Source: Methylomarinum sp050304855 (lineage in GTDB: Bacteria > Pseudomonadota > Gammaproteobacteria > Methylococcales > Methylomonadaceae). Taken from it: 21,013 nt of DNA. Below, in pieces: positions 7,352 to 16,007 of this stretch. The position numbers were made by a program, and so were the translations under genes. The stretch is taken from assembly GCA_050304855.1 (NCBI GenBank), contig JBNLEI010000213.1, positions 1-21,013 on the forward strand. The letters are read 5' to 3'. Each line of letters opens with the position of its first letter. The stretch's first letter is position 1. The notes beneath the pieces were generated by a model. It was not told the origin of the DNA. It saw only the letters and a program-made list of their open reading frames with translations, and did not search any database.

Positions 7352-8116
7352 TCACGGCAGAATGCCTGCAGCCCGGAAAGCCGGAGTGGTATCGGTTCCC
7401 AGCACTGCCGAAACGATATCCGCGAATTCAGATTCAGTAAGCGCTCTTCCCCTGTCGGCTGCTGATTTCGCCGCCTCTTTCAAAACCTGTACCACCGATT
7501 GCGGCGTCATTCCCATTTCGCACAGATATTTCATTAATCTATCGGGACTATCATCCTGAACAGTGCTGAACCAGCCACAATACTCCGGCCCTCCCGGCAT
7601 TTCCGAAATAATGAACGATACATACTTACAAAACGGCTCCTGGATGAAGTAGTTTCCCTGACGTCCGACAAACCAACCATGCATAGCCTCGTGAACGGGA
7701 AGTAATTGGTCTTCTATCTTCTCGGCGTTCTCGACTGTGAAGGGAAGCCATCTGTTTTCCTTTTCGACGTCCCAAAGGCATACATGTCCGAGCCCGTTTC
7801 CATCGCGTGAAAATCTCCCTGTCATACCGCTTTGATATTGCCCGCAATAATCGTCTCCATCCAAATGAAATGTTATCGGCCAAACTTCGAAATTCAGTGG
7901 CATGTTGTTGTCGCCGATTAACACAGTTAAACGACGCATCGCTTCTTCAATACCCCGAGTCTTGGCCTCAAGCAGATCTGAAATGCACGTCGAACAAACC
8001 ACCTTAACGTCCTTTTTTGCATCGAGCATAGCCTGTACCACCGCATAAATAATCGGAACCAACGCAATCAAGATTGCAACAATATATTCGTAAGACATAA
8101 AGAATTTGAATGACAT
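7352..8116 (-). CDS. Membrane-anchored putative zinc metalloprotease (HExxH), family not recognised
   Basis: A 254-residue protein with one N-terminal hydrophobic helix (YIVAILIALVPIIYAVVQAM, about residues 10-29) and a soluble domain. The notable motif is LPVHEAMHGWF (HExxH at about 142-146) followed 14 residues after the second histidine by a glutamate in FIQEPFCKYVSF. This layout, HExxH then ...xxE(G/P)xxxY on the next helix, is that of gluzincin/peptidase-MA-type zinc proteases and would put His142, His146 and Glu160 on the metal with Glu143 as the general base. I know of no named family with this exact sequence. The start MSFKFFMSYEY at 8116 has GGCGGA upstream; a longer in-frame reading to 8269 adds a cysteine-rich stretch without a ribosome site. 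Protease activity is inferred only from the motif. Confidence 0.65.
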   Translation of the reverse strand: MSFKFFMSYEYIVAILIALVPIIYAVVQAMLDAKKDVKVVCSTCISDLLEAKTRGIEEAMRRLTVLIGDNNMPLNFEVWPITFHLDGDDYCGQYQSGMTGRFSRDGNGLGHVCLWDVEKENRWLPFTVENAEKIEDQLLPVHEAMHGWFVGRQGNYFIQEPFCKYVSFIISEMPGGPEYCGWFSTVQDDSPDRLMKYLCEMGMTPQSVVQVLKEAAKSAADRGRALTESEFADIVSAVLGTDTTPAFRAAGILP

Positions 8117-8489
8117 GATAGTTTTCCGCCTGTGACAGTTAAACGTAAAGATTCGAACATTTTCTATATCGAGCTTACCATTCGCCATACTCAGTCGACA
8201 CCCATTGATTTTCCGGTCGCATTTTAAACACCGGTCCTTGCCTTCCTCATACAACCCGATGTGCGGCAATCTTAGCCATCAGTTGTTTCCATTGCGGACC
8301 GACAATTAGACAATAAATCGGGCTCTTTAATCCAATGTTCCGTTAGCCTGATTTTTTATCCGACTGGCCGTAAAAACAAGACTCATTCAAAGACAATGGA
8401 TTTACATCAGTCGACGGGTATGTCTAACGAACTTGCATTCCGGAATATCGTCTCGAGGCAAAGGGTAATTCCCAAAACAACGCACAAGC
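8117..8489. other. Intergenic region without recognised gene
   Basis: These 373 bases separate two minus-strand genes. An in-frame extension of the zincin gene reaches 8269 but lacks a ribosome site. I see no convincing terminator, RNA gene or repeat; it should carry the promoter of the downstream zincin gene. Confidence 0.5.
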
Positions 8490-9038
8490 CTATATAAATT
8501 GAACCTCATGTCCCAACGCACTAATAAACGTCGTCAGATATTCTTTTGCCCGCTTCAATGCCATGGCGCCGATTCCCACGTCTGTCGCTTTTTTCTTAAT
8601 GATTGAAAATGCTTCGTTAATATGTCCTGACCTTTCAGCATCGGTGAAATTGGGAGCCGTTAGAGTCCCATGCGTACAAACAATCTTGAAACTGTCGTGC
8701 GACGCGTTGGAAATCTCGACATTCTTGGGGAGCTTGATTTTGACTACATTGTTTTCGTTGTCCAATTCAATTTCCATCTTCTCCAAGTCGATGCTGGCAG
8801 TAACCGTACCCTCCGCAAAATAGACAGTGTGTTTTACAGCACCGGCCCAATCCTTTTTAGATTTTTCTAACGTAGTTGCAGCTTTCATTTCTATCGTTTG
8901 AAGCTTAGCCACCTTCTTGATTTGCTCGATGACGGTGATTTCCGAATCCGAGTTGTTACTCAAATACATTTGCCAACCGACAAAGGACAATGCCGCAATA
9001 ATACCGATGCCGATCACGGCGCCTATCAATGTTTTCAT
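8490..9038 (-). CDS. DUF4230 family single-pass membrane protein
   Basis: A 182-residue protein with an N-terminal membrane helix (LIGAVIGIGIIAALSFVGWQMYL) and a soluble domain facing the periplasm. The order of features matches DUF4230 (PF14014): a segment LQTIEMKAATTLEKSKK, a beta region YFAEGTVTASIDLEKMEIE, and VVKIKLPKNVEISNAS. The biochemical role of this family is not known. The start MKTLIGAV at 9038 is chosen over ATG at 9086 because AGGAG lies 9 bases before it. The divergent neighbour at 9404 is transcribed the other way, so their promoters share 9039-9403. Confidence 0.75.
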   Translation of the reverse strand: MKTLIGAVIGIGIIAALSFVGWQMYLSNNSDSEITVIEQIKKVAKLQTIEMKAATTLEKSKKDWAGAVKHTVYFAEGTVTASIDLEKMEIELDNENNVVKIKLPKNVEISNASHDSFKIVCTHGTLTAPNFTDAERSGHINEAFSIIKKKATDVGIGAMALKRAKEYLTTFISALGHEVQFI

Positions 9039-9255
9039 AACGATAATTCTCCTGTTGGGTCGTCCATCACTAATCGTGTGTTTCAAAGATAATAACTACA
9101 TTAAGTTGATGTTTCTTAACGCGACGCCGCAACCGTCAGCATAAGCAGCTGATTATCAGTAAAGCGCTTGATTAAGACTGGATTATAAATACCCCAAATA
9201 GCATTCGATTGTAAAACGAACTTTTTCGGGGATAAGGCACTGCCTTTGCGTTAAA

Positions 9256-9269
9256 TTAGATATTTCTAA
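9256..9269. promoter_or_regulatory. Palindrome, candidate upstream activator site
   Basis: TTAGATATTTCTAA has perfect 5-base arms (TTAGA/TCTAA) around a 4-base centre. It lies about 80-90 bases upstream of the predicted sigma-54 transcription start, the usual distance for an enhancer-binding-protein site. The sequence is AT-rich, so chance is possible. Confidence 0.3.
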
Positions 9270-9321
9270 CATAGTTTAATTTTGAATTACAAAAATAGCA
9301 TTGTTTTTCAATAACATGAAA

Positions 9322-9339
9322 TTGGCAAAGTGATTGCAT
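9322..9339 (+). promoter_or_regulatory. Sigma-54 (RpoN) promoter of the 9404 gene
   Basis: TTGGCAAAGTGATTGCAT matches the -24/-12 consensus TTGGCACGNNNNTTGCW at all positions except the C and G after TTGGCA. The essential GG (9324-9325) and GC (9336-9337) are correctly spaced with ten bases between. Transcription would start near 9349, giving a leader of about 55 bases before the ATG at 9404. Confidence 0.7.
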
Positions 9340-9348
9340 TAACGTTTT

Positions 9349-9371
9349 CACACCCCAATCAAAGGGGTGTG
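9349..9371 (+). other. Perfect 8-bp hairpin at the predicted mRNA 5' end
   Basis: CACACCCC and GGGGTGTG form a perfect 8-bp stem around the 7-base loop AATCAAA. The predicted sigma-54 start point coincides with its first base, so the transcript would begin with this hairpin. It is not followed by a T-run and so does not look like a terminator. A 5' stabilising hairpin or a protein-binding operator are the two readings. Confidence 0.6.
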
Positions 9372-9403
9372 ACTTACTATTACAATCTCAGAGGAAACTC
9401 CGT

Positions 9404-9799
9404 ATGAAAAAAATCTGTCTTTTAGGTATCGGGCTTATGGTTGCAGCATTCAACGCCAACGCGATAGGTGGCGGCGAACAAATGCATGAAGCTCCTTTTA
9501 TCGGTATCAATACCTGGAAAGATAAGTGTCACATCATCGCCGAAAACGACGCGTTTACTTATCAAGGGGATGCAAAAACAAAAGTGACGATGAATGACCA
9601 ATTCGTTATAGCGACCTGCCAAGCTCGCTATCTCTCGGATGAAGATGTAGAACCTGTCTACATCGACGGCAGAAACCAAGTGACCGGTTGTCATATTAAA
9701 GTTGAAGGTCTTCCCGCTTTCATTGGAAACGGCGGCTTCACCGTCAGCCCGGATGGCGTTGTGAACGGAAACTGTAAAGCGCTTCGTAACGCGGAATAA
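9404..9799 (+). CDS. Small secreted protein with four cysteines, unknown family
   Basis: A 131-residue protein with a clear Sec signal peptide (MKKICLLGIGLMVAAFNANA, cleavage after ANA at residue 20). The mature part of about 111 residues keeps four cysteines (C42, C72, C96, C124), enough for two disulfides in the periplasm or outside the cell, and is rich in Gly, Asp and Val, suggesting a small beta fold. No family recognised. GAGGAA lies 8 bases before the ATG. It stands alone on the plus strand, between minus-strand genes, and has its own sigma-54 promoter and hairpin leader, so it should be a regulated single-gene unit. Confidence 0.85.
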   Translation: MKKICLLGIGLMVAAFNANAIGGGEQMHEAPFIGINTWKDKCHIIAENDAFTYQGDAKTKVTMNDQFVIATCQARYLSDEDVEPVYIDGRNQVTGCHIKVEGLPAFIGNGGFTVSPDGVVNGNCKALRNAE

Positions 9800-9812
9800 C
9801 TTCAAATGCTAT

Positions 9813-9828
9813 TGCGCAGGGATGCGCA
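9813..9828 (+). terminator. Stem-loop after the 9404 gene, possible terminator
   Basis: TGCGCA-GGGA-TGCGCA makes a 6-bp GC-rich stem with a GNRA tetraloop 14 bases after the stop codon. A TTTT run follows only after six bases (TGTGGG), so termination would be imperfect. Confidence 0.35.
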
Positions 9829-9956
9829 TGTGGGTTTTAAATGCATATTTTGGGGAAAATAAAGCATGTTGGTTAGGAAAAAAATAGATTTATCGGCTGG
9901 TACAGCGCATTAACGACGTATCTTGGAACTACCGAGCCACCCCCGCCAGGTTTAAT

Positions 9957-11747
9957 CTAAATATCCTTTAACATTTCTAACATTTCTCGTGCCTGAGTAT
10001 GATTAGGATTTAAGCAAAGCGCCGATTCAAGGTTCTCAATCGCGTCGGATATTCTATCGTTGTTAAAATGTTCAATGGCGATAGCATACAAGTCATTGGC
10101 CATCGATTTCGGATCTTTGGTTAACGTGATGTGGCAATCTTTTCCACCGGTGGCCCGTTTGATTTTGATATCAACTGGAATCGCCGGTAACGATAGTTTC
10201 ATTCCTTCGCTTAACTTTGCCTCCTCCGTAACATTATTGTTAAAAAGAGGGACCAGAATGGCTTTTTCAGGGTCTTGATACATTTGGCTGGCAATTGAAG
10301 CAAAATTGTCATTAGCTTTGACTTCATAGATCAAAGATCGGTTCTTACCCATATCGGTTTGAAATAACTCGATTGGGGCCTTGTTTTCTGGATTGAATAA
10401 TAATGTTTGTAGCAACAATTTTTGCGCGCTTTCTTCATGCATATTTTTTATTGCGGCAAGATAATATTGCTTGGAGATATCGTTTAATTTAATGGATATA
10501 CTCAGCACTTTTTGCTTGGCTTCGGTAATGGATTGTCTTAGGTTCAGCAATTCCTTTTCGGCTGTTTTATTATCTTGGCTAAGCTGATTTAATTGTGACA
10601 ATAACTTGTCACGGCGCAGTTTCCAAGCCAACAATGCACTACGCCATTGTTTATTGTGCTCGAATTTTTCCGGTGATTGCTCGAGGATTTTGGCAAGCGG
10701 GGTTAGTGTATCGATAGGTTCTTGTTCTGCTATGTCTGTTTGCTCGAAATAGTTCAAATTTTTCTCAAATTGTCTTATCGAAAAGGTTCCATAAATCATT
10801 GAGCGATTAAGCTTTAAGCTTTGTAAATGGAATGGATTTCCCTGCCGGTTAACGGTAAAGGCTGTTTTATAACCTCTTAATTTAAGTAAGGCCATGACTA
10901 ATGGATTGGTATTACCAAACGGGTAAGCCAAAGCGGTAACCGACTTATTAAGCTTGTCATAGATGATTTGTTTCGAGTTAGTCACATCTTGATTTATCGC
11001 TCGGATATAATCGGCAAACGATTCGTTATCATTGATGGAACTAAGGTCCCGATGTGATTTACTGTGACATTGAATGTTGATTGTGCTGTCAGAAACCATT
11101 TCTTTGAGTTGGCTCCAATTAACGGCACGGGTGTTGCCCGACTTAATGAAATTCGTGGGAATAAATAGTGTGGCGTTAAAACCGAATTCCTTAAGAAGCG
11201 GGTAAGCGATTTCGTAACTGGAAATCCAACCATCATCGATACTGATCAAAACGGATTTTTCGGGCACCTGACCGTAATCAAGAAACTCATGCAATTGGTC
11301 CATGGTGATAACATGGTAGTTATGCTCTTTTAAATAATTGAGTTGTTCCCTGAAGTCTTTTGCAGAAACAGTCATTTTATTCGAGCTGGGTCCGCGGCTG
11401 AAGTTGTGATAACTCAATACAGGAACTAATTGATAGCCGTTGGCCGTCATTCCACCGGGACGGAAAGGTTTGAGAGGTATGATAATTTCTTGGCCGGCTA
11501 TCGGCTGTTTTAAGCCGTTAAATTCCTCTATGCGGTATGCTAAGTTGGCGTCACCGGTATATTGTTCTGCTAAGGACTTGAAACTATCGCCCGCTTGTAC
11601 CCTAACGAATTGATAATCAAGCGGCTGTTCGACGCGAGGCAAATGTTTCGCACATCCACTGATCAAAGCTATCAATATAAGTATGCCATATTTGTTAATG
11701 ACATAAGGGATTGCGTTCTTTTTATTGCGCATACTGTTGCTATACAT
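9957..11747 (-). CDS. LysM-polysaccharide deacetylase lipoprotein with C-terminal TPR
   Basis: A 596-residue lipoprotein. A lipobox LISGC puts the acylated cysteine at residue 32. Then follow LysM domain 1 (about 46-92), a NodB-type polysaccharide deacetylase domain (about 105-300), a helical linker (350-450), LysM domain 2 (about 474-521) and a terminal TPR-like segment (550-596). The deacetylase motifs are intact: ISIDDGW (D171/D172), the metal-binding HSKSH (H228, H232) and AYPFGN (274-279), most like the PgaB/IcaB side of the family. It should remove acetyl groups from an N-acetylglucosamine polymer, exopolysaccharide or peptidoglycan. It starts 39 bases after the kinase stop and is probably cotranscribed with it; start at 11747 has AGGAAA upstream. 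Domain calls firm, substrate open. Confidence 0.92.
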   Translation of the reverse strand: MYSNSMRNKKNAIPYVINKYGILILIALISGCAKHLPRVEQPLDYQFVRVQAGDSFKSLAEQYTGDANLAYRIEEFNGLKQPIAGQEIIIPLKPFRPGGMTANGYQLVPVLSYHNFSRGPSSNKMTVSAKDFREQLNYLKEHNYHVITMDQLHEFLDYGQVPEKSVLISIDDGWISSYEIAYPLLKEFGFNATLFIPTNFIKSGNTRAVNWSQLKEMVSDSTINIQCHSKSHRDLSSINDNESFADYIRAINQDVTNSKQIIYDKLNKSVTALAYPFGNTNPLVMALLKLRGYKTAFTVNRQGNPFHLQSLKLNRSMIYGTFSIRQFEKNLNYFEQTDIAEQEPIDTLTPLAKILEQSPEKFEHNKQWRSALLAWKLRRDKLLSQLNQLSQDNKTAEKELLNLRQSITEAKQKVLSISIKLNDISKQYYLAAIKNMHEESAQKLLLQTLLFNPENKAPIELFQTDMGKNRSLIYEVKANDNFASIASQMYQDPEKAILVPLFNNNVTEEAKLSEGMKLSLPAIPVDIKIKRATGGKDCHITLTKDPKSMANDLYAIAIEHFNNDRISDAIENLESALCLNPNHTQAREMLEMLKDI

Positions 11748-11786
11748 AGTTCAGTGTTTCCTATTGAGCCGTTTAAATACGGAGGC

Positions 11787-14700
11787 CTATTTCAATAATT
11801 CTTTTTCCAGCGCTTCCCGGACAGTTTGAATAGGTTCCATAGACAAACCAAGCATGAAGTATTTATTGGCAGTCGACTGTTGATTGCTTCTTTTGTATTT
11901 ACGGCCTTTGAATAAACAACGTAGAGCGATTAGGTTTTTAGTTGTCCTGATAAATTCTTTACTGTTTTCGCTGCTACTATTGCTCTCGTTATTAAATTGC
12001 TCCCATTGATTAATTATCCCGGCCAGTTGAGGGATCGATTTTGGAGTATTCATCAATTTGAGTAATCTTTTTTTCAATTGGACAAAAACATCATCATGTT
12101 TATTCAAGTAACTGGCATCGATATCGCGCAGTTTCATTAGCGGGCCAAAAATTGCCAAACGCTCTATGCTGTCGGTATTAATGGCCGCTAGGCTTTCATT
12201 AAGCAATTGTTCAATTCTTGAATTTTTTCTGTCGACAATATGTTTTTCAAAGATTGCATTTTTTTTGCTATCGGGCAATGTCGCTTGTAGCTTTGCTAAA
12301 GCCTCTTTAGCGTCATCGTATGCGTCTTGTTGAATAAACGAATCGATTTGGCGACCATAAAAAGCGGTGAGTTGTTCGCCAAAATTGTTGATAATCTTTT
12401 GCTGGTCACTGGACGGTAATGTTGTTTTTACTTCCTTGCATACTAGGTCGACTGATTCGAGATGGCCACTAGCGATAGCTTGTTCTAGTTTGCGGGACAG
12501 TTTTTCTCGGTTGTGAAATGCTAAAAGATCAGCGCTTCTTTTTTGCGTTAATTCTATATAGTTTTTGCTATTTGAATCTGCCGGTTTCAATGTTTTCCAG
12601 TCTTTCAATAGACGCTCCGCCAACTCGTAATGGTCGTTATCGATAGCCGCGACGATTTTGGTTGAGTAGGCTTCACTGATTGTAGGTAGCGTCAGCAAGA
12701 CATGTTTAGGAGACACCTTTGAAACAGCTTTTATGATGGTCTGGATTTGTTTTACATTCGGTTCAGTTTGTTTCAACTCCGTTTGGTAGTCACGCGTTAA
12801 AGTTTCAAGGTAAATCGTTTCTTGTCGCTGAATTGTTTTTGCCAGAACCTTTAGCTTAAGAACTTCAGCACGGTTGGTAGAAAATAAGTTTGTTCCATCT
12901 GAAACCAAAGACTGGGCCGGTTTGAAATTGTTGTCTTTTAAATAGGCGGAAACTGAATCATTATAAAATTGCAGCAATCGTTGCTTGACCTCAGGCCGAG
13001 ACAATGTTTGTTGGCGCACAATGGGATTGACTTGTTGCAATTCCGATATGTGTTGTTGCAGTTGAACGTTATCACTCGATTGAAGTTTTTCGCTTAATGC
13101 CTCAACTTCCTTCATCAGGAGTAACTGTTTTTCAAGTTGGGCACGGCGATCATTTTCCATCGGCTCTATGCTGTGCCACTTGTCTAGCAATTGAGAGGCT
13201 GCTCCTATTTGATCGGTATTCAAGTAAGACTGGGCTTCCTTTTCGAGGCGACTTGTTAATGTCGCGGACGCCGGAAAGGTAATTGACGCATCGATTTTCT
13301 GTAGTCGTTCTTTGCTAACAAGCAAGCAAGGGAACAATTCGATCAATGGCTGGGAAATATCGAGTAAACATTGGCGGTATTGGTTTAATAAGCTCGCTAT
13401 TCTTGCTTTTCTTTTTGGTTCGACAGAACGAGCTTGCTCCATCAATTGTATAGAGTCCGGATATTGTCTTAGGAGTTGTTGAGATATTCGTTTCGCGAGG
13501 TCGAACTCATCGGCTTCAATTGCTTGTTCAATCAACCCAATAAAATGTGAAATCAAATATTCTCTGACCGTTTGATTGGATAATAAAGTTTGTTGAACAA
13601 TAGGGTCGAGCTGTTCGATAAAGCGCAGAACATCCTGATTCTGGTAATGAGTAGCTGCCAGTTTGAGCAACGCCAGACGAACGGTACGATCATTGATCAG
13701 TTCCATTTGATCTTCCACGGAAAGCATTTTAAAGTCGTTCAACCCATCAAATTCTCCATCAGTGATAGCCGATTTAACTTGACTAAAAGTCCAGTGATCA
13801 TAAACGTGATAAGCGATGAAAGGGATGCTAATTAACGTTAGCGTGATGACTAAGCCGGCAATTATTTGTCGTAAACGTTTTTTTTTGGCAATTATTCTGG
13901 GGGAAAACAATTCATCATAAAACTGCTTAGCACTTGGGGTTCTCTGGTCACGATGGAAACTAAGTCCATGCAAAATAGCGTCAAGCTCCTCCTTACTTAA
14001 ACCTTGAATGGGATTTGGCTTCATTTTCATACTTTCCGCTTTCAAGGCCAGTTTTTTATCGAATGGATGCCTACCCGACAATATTTCATAAACGACACAA
14101 GCCAACCCATAGATATCATCCCGAGGATCGGGTTCTTCTTGTATCAACATCTCGATACTGGCATAGGCCGTAGTCATCGCTCCTAAATTGCCGGGATCGA
14201 AACGTGTTTTATCTCGATCTTGGCGGCTACTGAGACGGGCAATGCCAAAATCGATGACTTTACCGATATGCGATTGGGGGTTATAGAAAACATTGCCCGG
14301 CTTGAAATCTAGATGGATGATGCCTTCTTGATGGGCATAATCCAAGGCGTCGCACATGGCTTTAATAATGGGTTGCGCTTCCTTGAGAGAGATGCCGTCG
14401 GGATGCTGCTCGATGAACTGTTTTAACGAAGTGCCTTCGAGATACTCCATCGCGATAAAAACTTCCGATCCATCGCGATTTAATTCGTAGGCCTTAACGA
14501 TATTGGGATGGATTAATCGTTTATAACGGGCGAATTCCCTGATCAGGGCTTTAAGTGCGTCGGGATGCCGTCTGATTTCATGATTGATAAATTTGATTGC
14601 GGCATATTTGTCATGGGACTCGCCTGCGTCTTGAATAAGGTCTAAGGCTTTCCATACTTCTCCCATGCCGCCACTGCCTATCTTGAACTCCAGTTGATAG

Positions 14701-15113
14701 GTGCCTCTGATAATTTGACCGGGTTTAATCGTTTTGTTTGCGTCGCTGGCCTCCCAGCGCAATAAATCCCGTAGCAACGAGGAAGAATAGGTTTGATGAT
14801 ATTGAGTTTCGGAATCGGTTTGTGAATCTTCAGCCGTAGGGACGGCGGAATCGGCTTGCCGTAGGATGACTCGCGTATTTTGTTCTACGAGTTTATTCAT
14901 CAGCAAACGATGCAAATCAGGTGGCAAGTTAGCTGACGAGATCAAATCACTTAATTCTTGTTGAATGCCTTTGTCTTCGGAAAGCGAGTCTTTTGCCAGC
15001 AGCGCGTCGAGTGAATTGATTATAATCTTGCTGTCGATTTTTCCGTCTGAAAAAGCAGCGAGTTGTTCGGTAAACTCAGACTTCATATCAATCCAAGATA
15101 TGGAACTTTTCAT
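11787..15113 (-). CDS. Transmembrane Ser/Thr protein kinase with large C-terminal helical domain
   Basis: An 1108-residue protein. The kinase domain spans about 139-405: glycine loop GSGGMGEV (146-153), catalytic lysine in AAIKFIN (K174), catalytic loop HLDFKPGN (267-274), DFG (289-291) and a DDIYGLACVVYEILSGRHPF helix. A positively charged stretch precedes one membrane helix (about 416-437). The remaining 670 residues are helical and look like degenerate repeats (segments with E-L-I-x-Q/LLK patterns), presumably exported. The usual HRD arginine is replaced by Leu, so activation-loop phosphorylation may not be needed. Residues 1-135 are a helical N-terminal part. Start MKSSISW has GGAG 5 bases upstream. 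It is followed by the LysM deacetylase; a link with envelope polysaccharide is context inference. Confidence 0.93.
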   Translation of the reverse strand: MKSSISWIDMKSEFTEQLAAFSDGKIDSKIIINSLDALLAKDSLSEDKGIQQELSDLISSANLPPDLHRLLMNKLVEQNTRVILRQADSAVPTAEDSQTDSETQYHQTYSSSLLRDLLRWEASDANKTIKPGQIIRGTYQLEFKIGSGGMGEVWKALDLIQDAGESHDKYAAIKFINHEIRRHPDALKALIREFARYKRLIHPNIVKAYELNRDGSEVFIAMEYLEGTSLKQFIEQHPDGISLKEAQPIIKAMCDALDYAHQEGIIHLDFKPGNVFYNPQSHIGKVIDFGIARLSSRQDRDKTRFDPGNLGAMTTAYASIEMLIQEEPDPRDDIYGLACVVYEILSGRHPFDKKLALKAESMKMKPNPIQGLSKEELDAILHGLSFHRDQRTPSAKQFYDELFSPRIIAKKKRLRQIIAGLVITLTLISIPFIAYHVYDHWTFSQVKSAITDGEFDGLNDFKMLSVEDQMELINDRTVRLALLKLAATHYQNQDVLRFIEQLDPIVQQTLLSNQTVREYLISHFIGLIEQAIEADEFDLAKRISQQLLRQYPDSIQLMEQARSVEPKRKARIASLLNQYRQCLLDISQPLIELFPCLLVSKERLQKIDASITFPASATLTSRLEKEAQSYLNTDQIGAASQLLDKWHSIEPMENDRRAQLEKQLLLMKEVEALSEKLQSSDNVQLQQHISELQQVNPIVRQQTLSRPEVKQRLLQFYNDSVSAYLKDNNFKPAQSLVSDGTNLFSTNRAEVLKLKVLAKTIQRQETIYLETLTRDYQTELKQTEPNVKQIQTIIKAVSKVSPKHVLLTLPTISEAYSTKIVAAIDNDHYELAERLLKDWKTLKPADSNSKNYIELTQKRSADLLAFHNREKLSRKLEQAIASGHLESVDLVCKEVKTTLPSSDQQKIINNFGEQLTAFYGRQIDSFIQQDAYDDAKEALAKLQATLPDSKKNAIFEKHIVDRKNSRIEQLLNESLAAINTDSIERLAIFGPLMKLRDIDASYLNKHDDVFVQLKKRLLKLMNTPKSIPQLAGIINQWEQFNNESNSSSENSKEFIRTTKNLIALRCLFKGRKYKRSNQQSTANKYFMLGLSMEPIQTVREALEKELLK

Positions 15114-15600
15114 GACACTCCAAAAAATTTCAGATTGAGTGAAATTAAACGCCTTTAATTAAGCTATATTTCCATAAGCATGGAATTCAGAATACAACAA
15201 AAAATATAAATTGAAGCTACCTGTGACGTGATGAGTTATAAAGTTTTTATGTTAAGGAATAACAAAAAAGGCTTGAAAAGTGTCATCAAGGCTTTTACCG
15301 TTTTTATCCCTATTAACATAGTTGTTTTTTATAGCATTCTGACCTTAATGATAACAGTCTACTACAAAAATAATTACGATGTTAGCGGCAGCATTAGCGC
15401 TGTCAGTACTTGCTTGATTTAATAAATATGCTTACGTTTATGGCGAGCTTTACTTGAATGCCGCGTCGTCATTTGTAAAACTCAGAAATGAGACTTAAAT
15501 AAATAATAAGAACCCTGGGCAAGGGATGAGAGGAAATTGGAAGCTTGTTTTAAGCTCATAGGTCCGATTAGCATAATCTGACGCCTGTTATCGTCTCCAC
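15114..15600. other. AT-rich region without convincing gene
   Basis: These bases separate the kinase start from a decayed transposase. A 64-codon plus-strand frame at 15231-15422 encodes one hydrophobic stretch but has no ribosome binding site and no recognisable product, so I do not call it. No RNA gene, array or clear promoter is seen; the kinase promoter should be here. Confidence 0.5.
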
Positions 15601-15609
15601 AGACCAAAG

Positions 15610-15780
15610 AATCAATATCTCCACACAACCAAATTCCCTTCGCAACAGAGCAATGAAGGGGGGAATATGGCCAGTCTACCACTTGTTTGAAGTAGCCAAT
15701 GCTTCAAGGGGTTAACGTCGATATAGTCTATGGCGTTGATAGTCGACTTCGTCGCAGTAAAAATGCTTCTGCGGTGACGT
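15610..15780 (-). pseudogene. Decayed C-terminal part of a RAYT (REP-associated Y1 transposase)
   Basis: Parts of the conserved RAYT C terminus can be followed only by switching frames: DEVDYQRH in one frame, DYIDVNPLKHW in a second after an apparent 2-base loss, and VVDWPYSPLHCSVAKGIW in a third after an extra base. These match the family's DYxxHVDYIHxNPVKHG ... VxDWPYSSFHRYVxxGIY block, and the intact copy at 20384-20926 shows the same pieces. The N-terminal part with the HUH motif is not found. The gene is dead. Confidence 0.7.
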
Positions 15781-16007
15781 CGCGAACAAATTATCATCCC
15801 CTTAGGTAACGCAAACATCCTTCCTTCACTCCCTGGACTGGCTTTATCGATGTAAACTGCCGGCTAAAGTCCAGCTTCAGTGGATTCTGCGTTTTGACTA
15901 TAGCTCACTCAATTATGCTTTTATGCTCGAAAGTTAGCCCACACAAAGCAGCGTGCAACGACAGTTGCCCAACAAACACACTGAATGACTTGACTCGTTT
16001 CAGCGGA

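Noticed and set aside
8117..8269. N-terminal extension of the zincin gene containing cysteines (CLKC...C)
   Set aside because: No Shine-Dalgarno at 8269, while the start at 8116 has one and immediately precedes the membrane helix.
15231..15422. 64-codon plus-strand frame with one hydrophobic stretch
   Set aside because: No ribosome binding site, no recognisable product, and AT-rich sequence favouring chance hydrophobic frames.
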